Assembly (NCBI GenBank): GCA_002633005.1
Contig: NMRA01000050.1
Coordinates: 4,160-68,159 of the forward strand
Reading direction: 5' to 3'
Length of the DNA: 64,000 bases
From: Phoronis australis
Lineage: Eukaryota; Phoronida; Phoronidae
Positions within the stretch are counted from its first letter, which is position 1; each line of letters begins with the position of its first letter. The notes beneath the pieces are model-generated. The model did not search any database. It was not told where the DNA came from and saw only the letters and a list, made by a program, of their open reading frames with translations. Made by a program: the position numbers and the translations under genes. Below, piece after piece: positions 1 through 12,569 of the stretch.

Positions 1-1860
1 ACATGAATGAGGTGCACACACTATGCATTCATACACATGTGAGTAGGACATTCTCACTGACCACAATGGTCAACAAAGCTGCATGCAGAATACTACCCTG
101 CTGGCATCTCAAAGCATTTGATATACATAGAACATTGGAAATGAGTGGAGGGCACACTAATAAATGCTCTGGTGGGGCCCTTAAATCCAGTATGGTCATA
201 AGCTGTTGAGCAGAAAAAAAACAGCTTTTCAAACAAATTTCCAAACACAGTACAACACTTTCAAACATGATTAAGTGCCAAAAATACCGGAATTGATACC
301 TGGGCCCTGTCATTGATCTTGTTACAGGAATTGGAACTCGAAATTACGTTTGGAATTTTTGTACTCTACTTTTGTGCGAACTTAAGACAGGTGGCTATTA
401 TCCTATGCTCCTATTAGTGTTAGTTTACAGTTGATAAACCCAAGAAGAATCCAGTACAATAAACTGGTATGTTATGAAATCCATTCTAGTTACTTCACGA
501 AAAATAAGCAGTTTGGAATGAGCAATAACAAAAACAGCGGAGAAATTTCCAGCTGACTTATGATACACAAAAAATAGGCTTGGGTGATAGACATTTTTGG
601 ATCTAAAATTTACCTGAACTAAACATTTAATAAAGTCGAAAAAATCATAAAAAGAGGAAACTAGAAATCCAATCAGAGAAAATCGACACCAAAAAAAGAA
701 TTCCTCTTAAAAGACGGAAATCCCAAGCCCTGATCAAGTCTGTATTCTCCAGGCTTCAACGTGTACATAAATGCAACTGTCAAGCGGTATACCTTCTTGA
801 AATTGTCATGGCGAGCTCTCTGAAATGTAAACAGTCACAGTTTTGGTGGTGTGATTTTAAAACTTCTGGTGCTGATGACCTTGTGCACGTGCATTAGTGT
901 ACCACAACTTACACTCATGTAGTCAGAAGGTCACATCACTGCTTGGAAGGGCAACATTTTTGAGAGGGATTGTTGAGTGTTGCTCAATGCTCAGGACTCA
1001 GGAGTTTTAAAATTATGAAGAAATGGATGTTTTGGGAAGCAGTTGAACGAAATAGAAACCAACGATGAAAACATTCATGAAAAGAAACCGAACCCCACAA
1101 AACGCTTTAATGAGTGGTTCGAAAAAGAGGAGATAAAAGTACATGTGCACTGTCAAGCAAGAGCTGCATGATAGTAAGAAAAGGTTCAATAAGTGAAATA
1201 CAGTTTACTCACTGGTAAATATTAAACTAAGCAATCAGGGTGTAGACTGGACTGGATTATTTTGTAAACAAAAGTCAAGAGTGAACAATAGGGCCAGGTG
1301 TGTAGGACTAAGGGTTAGGCTAGCACTGGTATGCAGAATACAATGGCTTATTAATATATTATGTCATCAAATTCAGTCAACAGAGAGTGCACTATAGCAA
1401 GGGGGTTGGGGGGATCTACAGAAAACAAGTAAATGAAACATAAACAAATGTAAAGAAATGAGGACAAGGTAACAAAGACACGGCTGAAGATTGCTGTCTC
1501 CACCTCTTATTAATAAAACTTGAATGGTAATTTAAAACAATGGCTTGACATTATTTCATTTGCGAACACCATTCCAAAAATCCTGGATCAGACACTGGCA
1601 TTGAAAATCCCGGAATACCAATTCAATCCGACAACATCGGACTTGTTACAGTAAATCTACTTCACAAAGAACAAACACAACATTGAAGGCACCATGGTAT
1701 ATTCGCCCAGACGTTTATCTTTCACTAAGTAACAATGTTTCTCTGACTTTAAATGTGGTACAAGTACATAGTCTGTAATTTCATGAACACAAAATCCCAC
1801 GCAAACACGGTATACTTTATCTATACAGCCAACAGCATCATGCGAGCATAAGGGATGACA
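1..1860. other. no gene recognised
   Basis: AT-rich sequence with only short, unremarkable open frames on either strand. I see no domain motif, no strong splice pair flanking an open stretch, and no recognisable transposon protein. It is probably intergenic or intronic. Confidence 0.5.
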
Positions 1861-1872
1861 AAAAATACTTAC

Positions 1873-2160
1873 GTTTTTCTTCACCAGGTCCAGGTACCGA
1901 GCCCGACGTAGTCGATCGGCTCAGCCTCTCACGAATCACGGCTCGACGAGCTGGTCAAACTCAGACGGCCATCCAGGAAAACCGACGTGAATTCCCAGCG
2001 TTGTCATTTACTCGCCGCTCAATTGCTTCCTTCCAATGGCCGTTTTCGTCAACTGCCTGCATTTTCTGTCCATCTTCCATTTTGAAACGGCTACTTTTGA
2101 GTTGAGAGCAACAACACAGCCATCCTCACGTGTTGGCCGGATATCACTACTCACCACCAT
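1873..2160 (-). other. possible GC-rich 5' exon of a minus-strand gene
   Basis: This stretch is clearly richer in GC and CpG than its surroundings. Read on the minus strand it ends at a consensus splice donor (GTAAGTATT, exon end 1873). It contains short open frames starting at ATG 2160 and ATG 2080; the latter runs 39 codons to TGA 1961 and is rich in charged residues. No frame stays open from an ATG to the donor, so it would be mostly 5' untranslated, or not an exon at all. Any downstream exons would lie to the left, outside the window. I do not recognise a product. Confidence 0.25.
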
Positions 2161-2596
2161 GCGCGAGTTAGGTCCAGCTTATAGACATGTTCACCAAAAT
2201 GAAAATGCTGTTTTCTTGTTAAAATATAGAGTACGATTTTACTTACATTTTGATAATTTAACATGCAAGTAGTTTATAAATGACAATTATAAGTCGATTT
2301 TGACGTCTTCCTTTGTTGACAGTGAAACCGCAGTACCACGCAGTAATCTTGTGTGACGATTCTCTGAGTGTGCAGGGCTAGCCTTGACTGAAAGTGAAAT
2401 ATCTCGGCCAAAACTTCATCGATTTTCGTGGGAGAAAAACGCTTGTTTTCAGAATTTTACGAGGAATTTGTTGATGAATCTTTTACATGTCATTGAAAAA
2501 GGCGAAAATACAAACGCTCGAGACATATTTCTTCAGGCAGCCCTTAGCGGCTTCACGGGCAATAAAATGTAATCGACCGAATAGATTCGTCGACCA

Positions 2597-2696
2597 CAGA
2601 TCTACCCTGTGGTTTTTCCGCTTGATCCCAGACCGCCCCGAGTTGCTCCAGCAGCCAACTCGGGGCGGTCTCTCACGAGGGTTTAGCGTTAGGCGC
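2597..2696 (-). repeat. hairpin-bearing MITE fragment (family C)
   Basis: Contains a perfect 16-bp inverted repeat (2630-2645 and 2656-2671) around a 10-nt loop. The flanks match, in reverse orientation, the element at 35625-35907: the GTGAGAGACCG entry to the hairpin and a GAAAAACCACA block after it. Only the end next to 2696 looks complete; the other terminus was not found. Confidence 0.6.
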
Positions 2697-2748
2697 CTTC
2701 CTTTGCCTGTGGCACGAACAAGGCAGATAGAAAACAAGGCAGGAGTGA

Positions 2749-2858
2749 GTTCAGTAACACTAGAACCTCTCTAAAATTTATCCAAAACCACGTAATATTT
2801 AAAATGCAGGGCAATATCTCGCGATGTCTTGAATTATAGCAAGGTCCTCGTGTTACTG
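2749..2858. repeat. short MITE (family D), complete copy
   Basis: About 110 bp with terminal inverted repeats: GTTCAGTAACACTAGAACCT on the left, and AGGTCC with GTGTTACTG on the right. The interior CAATATCTCGCG block recurs in the copies at 30871-31014 and 52910-52978. Confidence 0.65.
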
Positions 2859-4828
2859 CTCTTATTCTAGATGCGTCTTCAGCCTCTACGTAGACAAAAG
2901 CAGCGCCATCTATCATTTAGAACCACGCCTGCCAGTTGATTTACGTTACATATTTTTTGTAATAAGCAATAATCATCAATGCCGTTTTCAGAGAATGGTA
3001 ATTAATAATGCTGTCTGCCTTTTCTCCTAAACACAAGGTTTTTATGTCGTGTTTCGCAAGCTAATTATGTTACAAGAGCCCCCTATTGGCAGCAGAGGCA
3101 ACTGAGGACATGTAAAAGGACGAAGTGCAGTTCGTGTAATGCTTCGCACGCAAAAACTACATTAGAGGCAAGATTTTTTATTTTAAATTATGAACAGGTT
3201 AGGAATGACTAAACAAATAATTATAAAGTCAATTTCAGGAAAGGTGCGTTATGGTTGCTACAGTGTGCCAAATTTGGCCGAAAATGGCTTCAGTGAAAAA
3301 CTGAAAAATAGCCGTTTTTGCCTCACAAATTCAAAACGTACAAATTTAAAAATGGATTTTAAAAGTTATGCCATTAAATTATTCAGCCACTGCCCTTTCA
3401 ATTTGTATTATTAATTTGTTTTGACCTTACCACACATGCTAGTAAAATGCATTCAAACATGCCTACTTCGACGCCCAATTTTGTTGCAAAATGGAGGTAC
3501 AGATCATAAAAAGAAAAATAATGAATGAAAATTCTTAAAAAGTGAGGTTTTTCTACATATCCACAAACCAAACTCATGTGCTAAGTTTCAAAAAAATCGG
3601 TGATTTTGGGTATAGACTCTACCTGTTGGTTTTTATACGGAGTCACTCTTAAATAATTTAGTTTATGCAAAGAAGAACGGTGTATCTTTTAAGGACACTA
3701 CTTTTGTGTCAGCTTTTATTGTTTTACCCACATCGGAGCAAAGCTGAAGATTTTGTACACAGAAGTGTACCAATTAAGGCTAGAACAGATCTTGCTGATC
3801 GGGAATTTTGTTGCCAGTCTTTGTCGTGGATACGAATCTATTCCTTGCTCAGGACGGGATAGGTGGGGAAGATGCACAAATGTATTCCAAGGCCGTTTAC
3901 ACTGTGGCACCCGTTTATCACGCAACGTGGCATTTTAGCCCAGAGACCGATAATTATCTTACGTCCAAGAAATGACACTCAGCTGTTGCAAAATGAGGTT
4001 AAGGGAATATTTCGGTGGCACGATGATGTCGTATGCACCACTTTACGCTGATTGGTTGAAAATTTCTTTGGGGCGCTCGAAGGGGCTACGAGCGGTGTAA
4101 TTTACGTTACTTTTTGTGGTATACAAGAAACAAAAACAATATTTTATTAAACAAGAATTGTATTTCTGGTGTCAAATGGGTGTTTTGGTAGCTTGAGGCT
4201 ATCTTTAAATTACTAACAATATTCCTAGATTTATTACGACGTTTGTGTCACAATTCAGTGTTCTGGTGACCATTTTCGTGAAATCACGCATTTGTCCCAT
4301 GCTTAAATTACAGCAAGAAGTAAACAGACAGAAGTTGGAATTGTTCGGTAAAAATGGGACAAGATCGGCAAAATTCATTACGGCGTTCTTGCTCCCGTGG
4401 AGTGCAGCTCCAGTCTGTTGTGTAGCGCAACAACAAGTTGTGCAGATGACCGCTGTAGTCAATATCTTACACGACTGATCAAGTCCATTCTGGCATTGAA
4501 GGTTAGAAGGTCAGCACTCTTTTGTTCCATTATTGCTCTAATCTCCGATAAGACCGTATCTTACTCTGCCTTGACTGAACTTTGCTGTTAAGTTGAGTTA
4601 TAAAATGTTTGAAAATAAACCAATAACATTTCTGAATTCCTCGTCAAATGCTGATCATCAGTTAGCCTACTTTTTGAATCACCGATCACCCAACTGCAAG
4701 CGAAGTTAAGACTATCTATTCGATCTGTTCGTTCACGTATTACCAACGCTCTAGGCCTTACTCTAAATACGCGGTCGGTAATAAGGTGAAACCACCATAC
4801 TTTTCGATTCGATCATCCGATACGCTCC
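2859..4828. other. non-coding, one dispersed repeat
   Basis: No gene recognised. The only structured sequence I see is the dispersed repeat at 3662-3785, listed separately. Confidence 0.5.
3662..3785 (+). repeat. dispersed repeat, pair with 48716-48835
   Basis: Shares blocks such as GACACTA-TTTTGTGTCAG and TTTACCCACATCGG-GCAAAGCTG in the same order and orientation with 48716-48835. No coding content and no clear terminal repeats. Confidence 0.6.
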
Positions 4829-5062
4829 CATGCGTGCACCCAGGGGGGACTCGGGGGGCTAGAACGAGCTCCCGCCATTTGGCGTAGTGGGCAAAAAGGT
4901 TCGCCTCACAAAAACAAAAAGTCCAATAGTCCCCTAAAAAGCAGGAACTACCAAAATTCGGCGCACGCACAATTCACAGCTCATGATCTGAACGTACCTC
5001 GTTTCTCAAGTAAAAGGTCCATATTCCCAAAAATTCGAGCCCCCCATTTTTTAGACTGGGTT
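4829..5062 (-). repeat. MITE (family A), copy 1
   Basis: Begins with a CATGCGTGCACCCAGG terminus and ends near GACTGGGT. In inverted orientation it matches 16788-17009 over the CTCGGGGGGCT block, the GGGCAAAAAGGT block and the AATTCGAGCCCC block. Non-coding; the right terminus is degraded. Confidence 0.6.
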
Positions 5063-8000
5063 TAGTTCGTGGAACAGACCTGAACACATCCAATATTAAA
5101 TTGTTCCCGTAAACGGAGCCAAGACAAACTTCCCCCCAGAACTTTTCCAGTCGGATAAAATCTGTCACAGTTGGACCCTTTGGTTGGATTGACACCATTT
5201 GAACCTACCAAGTAGCGAGAATCTCGAAAAATGTCATTTACAGCATGTGAATATGCTAATAAAGCGTTAGTTGACTATTGCGCCACCTATAATTCACGGC
5301 CCACTCGTAAAATACTTGTGTGATTGCGTGCACTGAATTCGACATTTCCAAAGTATAATTTTGCCGCTGCTTTTAGTCATGAAGATACATGTAGTTAACT
5401 GATGTCCCTCTAGTTAAAAAGATTTGTTCTATCTGATGACACCAACTGTTTTCTATTCAAAGAGAAGGTATTTTTGAAATTAGTCTGGAAAAGGAGACCA
5501 AAAACGTCGGTTTAGCAATAGTTGTCCCTTCGTCGTAATTACTTACTGCTCTAATGCAATTCGGTTGAAAAACAGCGGAGTTGCGAGAAGTTTTAATGGC
5601 AGTATATTCCATAGGAAGAACCAACACCGGAACAAAAGAATGCAAACAAATGGCACGCATGTACAGCGCAACATCAACAGCGCGAGAACGAAGTTGGCAT
5701 TCCAGGGCTTAAGTTCTATGGTGCTAACATACTGCACAAGTATTTTCTCCCACTCTTTTGACTTATGCACATATCACAACTCTGTGAAAAGCGCTCCGAT
5801 GGCCCTTCAGCTCAGTTTAAGAGTTTTGGCTAAGTACTGGCTAGGCTAACCAATATTCAGCTCTATTAAAGGGTGGGTTAGTTACTGACTATGGCTTGGT
5901 TTAATATCGCTTCATGTATACAAATTCAAAGGTTTAAGACATGTTTAATGTAATGAATGTAAGATGCGACAGATAAGATCGCTACGACGTCAGACGCCAG
6001 TTAAGCAAGCCTAAGCGTGCACGCATAAATTTGTAGGACTTCACGTACCACGCTTTTGGCCACATTCAAACTTGAGTCATTACGCAGGAAAATGAACGTT
6101 ACTTGTATCTGAGTAGCCCGTGATCTCGAAAAGCGCCGGTTTCAAGGAGAAATGGAATACGCATTGTTTCATTCCAAATTCGTTCTTATAACTTTAATCA
6201 AGAATGTCTTAACTGTAAGACATGATTTTTACAAAGGATACATGTATAATGAAGAACGACTTCTTCAGGCTAATTGTGGTAAGTCTATGGGAAACTTAGG
6301 CCTAATTTACGTAATGTAATATAAAATGAAGCAAAGCCATGTTTTTAAAGTAGAGTTTAGTAAACAAATTAACAGTAGCAAATGTGTTTTCGGAAAGGTA
6401 TTTCACAGTGCGAGTCAAAGTGAGATAGCGCATCAATGCTAAGTGGTACCTAGCTGTATTTTGCTGGCTAAGCTCGGTATAGCCTTGGTGTAAAGCTGTA
6501 TGATTAATATTTTGCCGTTAGTCTTTAAAGAGCCAGCTGGCTGGTATTCGGTAAACCAACTTTTAAGCAGGGCTGAAAGCTTAGAATTTAGTGTTATACA
6601 TATGATACTAGGATTACAAACCAAACATTAACCCTCTACAGGCCGAAATTAAGATTGCTTGAAGAAATTTATTTGCAGAACTAAACAGCGGATATAATTG
6701 CACAGAAACCAAGCCCTTCGAAAGAATTTAAATTCACTCGAAGATATGACTTTTATCATTCGCTTTTCACTCAGCCATTTTAATTTTTATCTTGCGGTGA
6801 ACTCGTCAACTAATTTAGCATTGGCTTGGGTTATTGATTGCCATTAGGGTCACTACATGAGGTCATTAGGTAAAAAACTGAACACAAGATGGCAGACGAT
6901 TTATGATCAGAAATTTGTAACATGTAGCCTACTACTGCGCATGTGCCAAATCTTGCCAGCAGCCTTCCATAAGAACGACACAAGAATGATCTATTATCAG
7001 TTATTTAATACTAATGGGAGAGAACAACACAATTTGCGATAGCCTGTCGCAGAGAGTGCATGTTCACGTAATTGTAAACCTGAAAACAAAAAAAATACAA
7101 AAAATACATTTTTTGATACATGCCGTAAATGTGACACATAGCCTTTTATGAGGAATCGAAAGAAATTCGAAGACACGCTTTTTAGTGGTTTTTCACCAAC
7201 CACTGTCCACCGTCCATCTCTTTTATTTCTGTTGATGATTTAGCTCCGCCCAATGACCAGATTACACTTTTTGAAATATCCGCGATCAACCGAGCACTAC
7301 CGAGCGTTTTAAGGTTACCGCCCATTTTTGTAAAAGTCAACATTCATTCATGCATAGGACATGTGGATCGAATTTAAAATAATGTAAGCGATGGCGTAAT
7401 CCGACGAGAGTTCACTTCCAAGTAGAGGCTACGATTCACTGCATCAGAGAAGTCGCTGAATGATGCATGCAGCTGCTTTGCAGGCACGGTATTTCACACC
7501 TCCAAAATCCTGTTCCCGGAGATCCAGTTCAACTCTACGCCGAATGCGGATTTACATTTATCGTCAGACATTGGTTATGGAAACCAGAAAATGGGCAGCG
7601 CAGCACTGAAAAAAGTGTGTGTGTGTGGGGGGGGGTAATATAGCCCCACCCCAGCCCCCTTTTGATGCACCACCCTTGCACTGAAAAACAACACGATACT
7701 CAGTTAGTAAACTGCTACTTCGGTCTCAGGTAAAACCGGCCCAGTGAATTACGGTCAGACCCTCGAGTGTCACCTATAAAATAAACGAAAGTTCAGTTTT
7801 GCGAACTTGGTTTGTACAAAAAAGGAAAACACGCAAGATACAGGATTATAGTTCTATTCCGCAACGTAAGAATGGTTCTAAGTAGCATCATAAAACCATG
7901 GCTTAATGTCACCCCTGAGCTCGGTCATTTCTCGACTAACCTGGCAGCACTATACTCTGGGCGCCTTATATCAGCGAAGGCGGAATTCATGCATGTACTG

Positions 8001-8339
8001 TAGAGCTACGATTGCAAGACTGGTATGAATGAGTGCAATGCACGCATTCTCAAAAGAATTGCTTGTTGATAAATTATAAAGTCTGCCCTCATAAAATAAC
8101 CTGAAGGTGATCGGAATCACGCGTGTATTGTAAAGTAGAGATTAGGTTCCTCCCGAATGAACGCGCGTAATGCACGCGTAAGTTTGACGAGCAACGACCT
8201 TCATGCCGTCATCAGATACCATATAGTACTATATCCAGAAACTACTACAATTCAAGTAAAGCAATATTGCCATGTCCAAACTTTATCCTGCAAGCGACTG
8301 GAATGTTTAAATCTTGACGCCGTTATTTTTGGTTCCCAG
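5063..8339. other. no gene recognised upstream of the Ig exon array
   Basis: No exon with Ig-type motifs, no signal-peptide exon with a phase-1 donor, and no transposon protein seen. A GT run followed by a G9 tract occurs near 7615-7637. The leader exon of the receptor gene may be here or left of the window, but I cannot point to it. Confidence 0.5.
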
Positions 8340-8702
8340 TTGGTCCAACAGATGAGAACATAACGGATGTGACTCGAAGTCAAACCCTTGTCGAAAACAG
8401 TCAGACGACGGTTTTTGCTGGGGAGACATACTGGTTGGCGTGCGAGACGTACGGCGCGTTTCCAGGGGTCAATCTAACGTGGATAATGCCTCCCACTCGC
8501 GATATGGCACACACCTGGAGACAAACTGTAACGGAAAGCAGTGTGACATCGAGAGACTCTGGGTGTAACAGAACGATCTACAGAAGAGACATGAATGTGA
8601 CGGTCAACAAGGAATACAACAACTTAGACGTGCGCTGTCTTGCCGTGAATAAGGAGTTTGACACATGCAAAAAAGAAGGCGTCATAACGCTGCTAGTAAT
8701 AT
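8340..8702 (+). CDS. Ig-like domain exon 1 of receptor gene (intact)
   Basis: Exon of 363 nt between a CCCAG acceptor and a GTGAGT donor, phase 1 at both ends, coding one Ig-like domain. The domain starts with Gly-Pro. It has the first disulphide Cys near residue 34 (in YWLAC), the core Trp near 47 (in LTWIMP) and the second Cys near 99 (in VRCLAVN). A second Cys pair near residues 75 and 109 is unique to this exon. Several N-x-S/T sequons are present. The fold resembles the nephrin/Kirrel-type C2 sets; family assignment beyond Ig superfamily is inference. It is the first Ig exon found in the array; no leader exon was seen upstream. Confidence 0.8.
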
Positions 8703-10137
8703 GTGAGTTTAGGCCAAATTGTATTAGTTGATAATATTCTGCGTTTTCACATTGGAACGGTGTTGGGGGTAATTTTCGGTTGTTCATTTTTTCCAGTTCA
8801 CTTTCTGTATCAAGTAAATTTCAGTAGTGCAGTGTTGCGGACGCCTGGGATCATTATGTCGTGGGGGTGACGAAGGGATGGCGCCATTTGTGTGTCAGCC
8901 AGAGGCTATAACCATGCAATGTGAAATAAATTGCCTTTTTAATGCGTCGATGAATCTTTTGAAATAAGTTCAGATGTTGGCTGAAGGTGGTGGGTGGGGG
9001 GATTCTTTTAGGGATACTTTTAGGTCGCATTGAATACGTCCCTATCATTTCGTCAGCATTCAATTCTGTTTAATAGCCACATTTGACATATTTTCAATAA
9101 AACTTACCGTTTTTCCTGATGCAGAAAGAGTTCAAGGTCAAATTGTTACCTATATGCTCACTTGGCGTTAGATTGACGATGGCCCCAATTCATCTCGAAC
9201 ACTTACCCGATCTCACTACTGTCGCCAAAAACTTGGTCTACAGAACGCAGAATCAGTTATACCTTTTGGCAGAGCCCGATTATACTAGTTAAGATGTACG
9301 GATGCTACTTCTGAGACAAGTTTGTTCGAACGGGAGCCTTTTTCCGATTTGATTCCCTTCAAACGACACACTTTTGGAGGATTCGAATCTCTGCTACATA
9401 ATTTTGCAGACACGTTTTAACAGTATATGTAATTTTCATCCTTTTAATTAAAAAATATTTGACAGCATGATGCAATGTATCTCTTCTTGTGCCAAGTGAA
9501 GTTTAATGTCAAGAATCCCTACTGCTGGGTTTATGGTGTTATACCTCCAAAACGGATGCTTCCAGAAAAATATATACGAACGAGTGATGTTTTTGAAGGA
9601 AGTACCCAAGAGTAGGATCTACATGGAGGATATCTTTTTAAGATTAATTCTATAAATGGACAGGTATCTTCCATTTTGCCGTTGCACCTCCATTCAAATG
9701 TAGTCGTGTACCGAGGCTCACACAGGGAGCCGGTGTAACCGTTATGCATTTGTTTACCATCTCAAGATGTTTTCATTAATAAAATTGATGAAAAGTCGAA
9801 ATAAGTCTCAACACTCTTATTTAATCAGCAGCGATGACGAAGAGTTTACCGTAATCTTCGAATTTTAATGTCTAGTGTACCGTACAGTAGCTTTTATCCA
9901 TCTTAGTCCGAAGTCGCTTATTATAACTGTTCACTCATTTGTTTTGTATACATCGAAGTATAGGCTATCAACTCTGACGTACACTGCAGTGCAGAATCGA
10001 ATTTGTGATTCATACGACTGAAATAGCTGATAACCCGACTAGTGTTTCTCAAACAGATTTTGAGATCCACTAAGAGATGAATTTGTCCGGTTTGGATATC
10101 ATACATGTGAGTTTTAACTCGGGGGTTTTGATTTCAG
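8703..10137 (+). other. intron 1 of the receptor gene
   Basis: Runs from GTGAGT to TTTCAG. No recognisable element or exon inside. Confidence 0.5.
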
Positions 10138-10464
10138 TCGGACCAGCATTCGTCAATTTGACAGATCAAGATAATAAAACCGTGACGTCAATATTTCCGG
10201 TCGTCAGGGGACGCAAGTACAGCCTAGAATGTACTGCAGACATTGCGGAGAGTGTTGTGGACATTGATTGGATATTCAACACCAAAACTGCACTGAAAAC
10301 GACTCCTATCACCAAAAGAAACAGCGACGTCTTTTATCATGGATTCTATCACTCGAGGAAGTTAAAATTTACCGCCTTGGAGGAGCTGCATCTCCAGCGG
10401 CTCGTGTGCAACGCAACGAATGTAAACAGGACAAGTCTCCATGTGGAGACGAATGTGATCCTTT
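10138..10464 (+). CDS. Ig-like domain exon 2 (intact, weak donor)
   Basis: Exon of 327 nt, phase 1-1, acceptor TTTCAG. Codes Gly-Pro-Ala-Phe at the start, first Cys near residue 31 (YSLEC), Trp near 44 (IDWIF) and second Cys near 90 (LVCNATN). The donor placed by homology with the other exons is GTATCG, which is poor. Reading through instead keeps the frame open past the expected end, adding a Cys-rich stretch. The exon lies only 384 nt from the next one, the shortest Ig-to-Ig gap except for the two mini-introns noted elsewhere. Confidence 0.75.
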
Positions 10465-10848
10465 GTATCGTCTGTTGGTATCCTTCTATTCTATCCTCAA
10501 GACGCATAACGTCGTGCATATATCAAATTTAGCACGTTGGTAGCACGTTATTTATAGATTCATCGCCGTACTAAACTGTGTGACAAACTGGATATCATTC
10601 AGTCACTGTACGGTATTTTGGTTTTCAAATGCCTAGTCTGCCAAGTAGGATGTATTAGGCCACAATACTATCGCAAGAGCTTGACAGTACCTGTAAAACA
10701 CACATATGTGGCAGTTTTTTTCTATTAGGCACATATTCCTGGATTTTTGCATAAACGTGCAGACTCGAGTGACGGCGCAAATTTGCTTTAACTCAGGTGA
10801 ATTTTTTCCAAGCAATTTCCTTCAGATAAGAACACTGTTTCACTTCAG

Positions 10849-11181
10849 ACGGGCCTACGCAAGTAAATGTCAAGAACAATAAGGGCGATCTAGTCAGCGA
10901 GACTTACACGGTTATTGAAAACAGGTCAATCTCGCTCACATGCAAGACGGATGAGGTAAAAGAAAAGGCCAATATTGTGTGGATAAATCAGCGAGAAGGC
11001 AAACCGATAAACCCGACAGCGGCCATAAAGGAAATTGCTCGGTTCAAGGATAAGATATTCTATAGAGAGGACACTTTCAGACTGTCATCTGCACATCATG
11101 ACCAACTTTTCTCGTGGCTGGCCTCAAACGTCCACGTTTCAGAACTAAGAAAATCAGTGTTGATCAGGTGGAACGTTCTTC
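10849..11181 (+). CDS. Ig-like domain exon 3 (second disulphide Cys replaced by Trp)
   Basis: Exon of 333 nt, acceptor CTTCAG, donor GTAAGT, phase 1-1, fully open. Starts Gly-Pro-Thr, has the first Cys near residue 31 (SLTCKTD) and core Trp near 44 (IVWIN). At the position where all intact exons have Cys, residue 89 is Trp (LFSWLASN), which one base change from TGC or TGT to TGG would give. The disulphide across the sandwich cannot form, so this domain is either unstable or specialised. The reading frame and splice sites are otherwise perfect. Confidence 0.75.
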
Positions 11182-12086
11182 GTAAGTGTTAACATCGTCA
11201 CGAATTCGGTAGGTTAGTCTAAAGAACTATTAATACTTTGCACGTCATTTTATTTAGTTCGTGATACCACGTACGGGTTTTGCCGTTTTCTATGTCAGTG
11301 AATTTCAACAGCACTTGTTTGCATGAACCACCAATGAGCGTCATTAACTTCACTAGGTTGCGCTTGCCGGACAACTATTCCTCTCGCAAACAGGGTTAGC
11401 CACTTCGGACATAAAAAATGACACAATTGGGGAGATTTCTTATCAGCCTGAAGACGTATCGGCGGTAGTAGTCCGACGGCCGGTTGTTTCACCCTAAAAG
11501 CGTTTCGGTTAAGTTTTCAACTCTAATGCTTTTCAGTATTCGGCTAACGGAAATAGAAATGCATCCCCCGACAGTAAGGAATATTTGAGGGTCGTTTTTA
11601 TGCGAGTTAATTTTACAGTTTGATTTTCGGTTTTAGCCTCCTAAAAAGCCAAATACAGCGTTAAGCTCGTCTAACTGATACACTCGCTTCGATTTCAGCA
11701 ATCTCTGGCAGCCAATGTCGAAAATAGGTCAATAAGTCACAATCACCCAACAGTTTTTATCAATCCTAAAAATATAAAGGAATCTATTACACCCAATAGT
11801 AATCCCAATAAGCTGTTTAAGCCCTGTCTGCACATCTGAGTTGTCGAAGAACCTAACTTCCCACTTAAACCATTCCCTGTTGAAAATCGACCTCAATCTG
11901 ACTGTGCCTTTCCCAGTTGGGCAGGCATTTTTGGCTTAGAAAAGAACTGACTCGAGACCATGATTGAGCTAATCGGATGACATATCGTTACTAGTCAACT
12001 TGTAGATCCACGTTGGCCTTTGTTGCTTGATTTTAGTTAGAAATTTGGTTTTACGCTCCAAGCAACTTTATCTGAAAATAATTGAA

Positions 12087-12176
12087 TCTCAATTGAACAG
12101 CACTGCAAAGTGTCTGAAAATATGAATATAAGTGATCTCAATTGAACAACACTGCAAAGTGTCTGAAAATATGAAG
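12087..12176. repeat. tandem duplication, 49-bp period
   Basis: Two near-identical copies of a block containing CAATTGAACA and CTGCAAAGTGTCTGAAAATA start at 12087 and 12136. Confidence 0.85.
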
Positions 12177-12270
12177 TGGTAGTTACCGACACAATTTCTA
12201 TCAATTAATTCTAGAGTCTGATGCACTAATAATAAAATTACAGTAAATACAGTAAAATAAGATAAATACT

Positions 12271-12569
12271 GGAATTTGCTTATTTGAGTTAGAGACGTTG
12301 AGTCCGTCTCACGGAATTCAGCTTACCTAGTGGTGATATTATCGTTCTGGACAAAAGGTGGAGCTTTAACCAGAGAACGCAGAATCGAGGCCAGGACACT
12401 ATCACATATGTGTGACAGTTGGAACCTTAATCCACCTCGTTTATTCAGAGAGGGGCGCTCAATGTGTTCGTGAAGAGCTTCTGTTGGCCAGAACGATAAT
12501 AACACCACTAGCCAAGCTGAAGTCCGTGAGAGACGGAAGCAACATCGCTAACTCAAGTAAGCAAATTCC
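12271..12569. mobile_element. foldback MITE with about 85-bp inverted arms
   Basis: Left arm 12271-12356 and right arm about 12484-12569 are inverted copies of each other: GGAATTTGCTTA and CTTACTTGAGTTAGC at the ends, with CCAGAACGATAATA next to the loop. The centre is about 130 bp with no coding potential. This is typical of a non-autonomous DNA transposon or foldback element. Confidence 0.8.
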
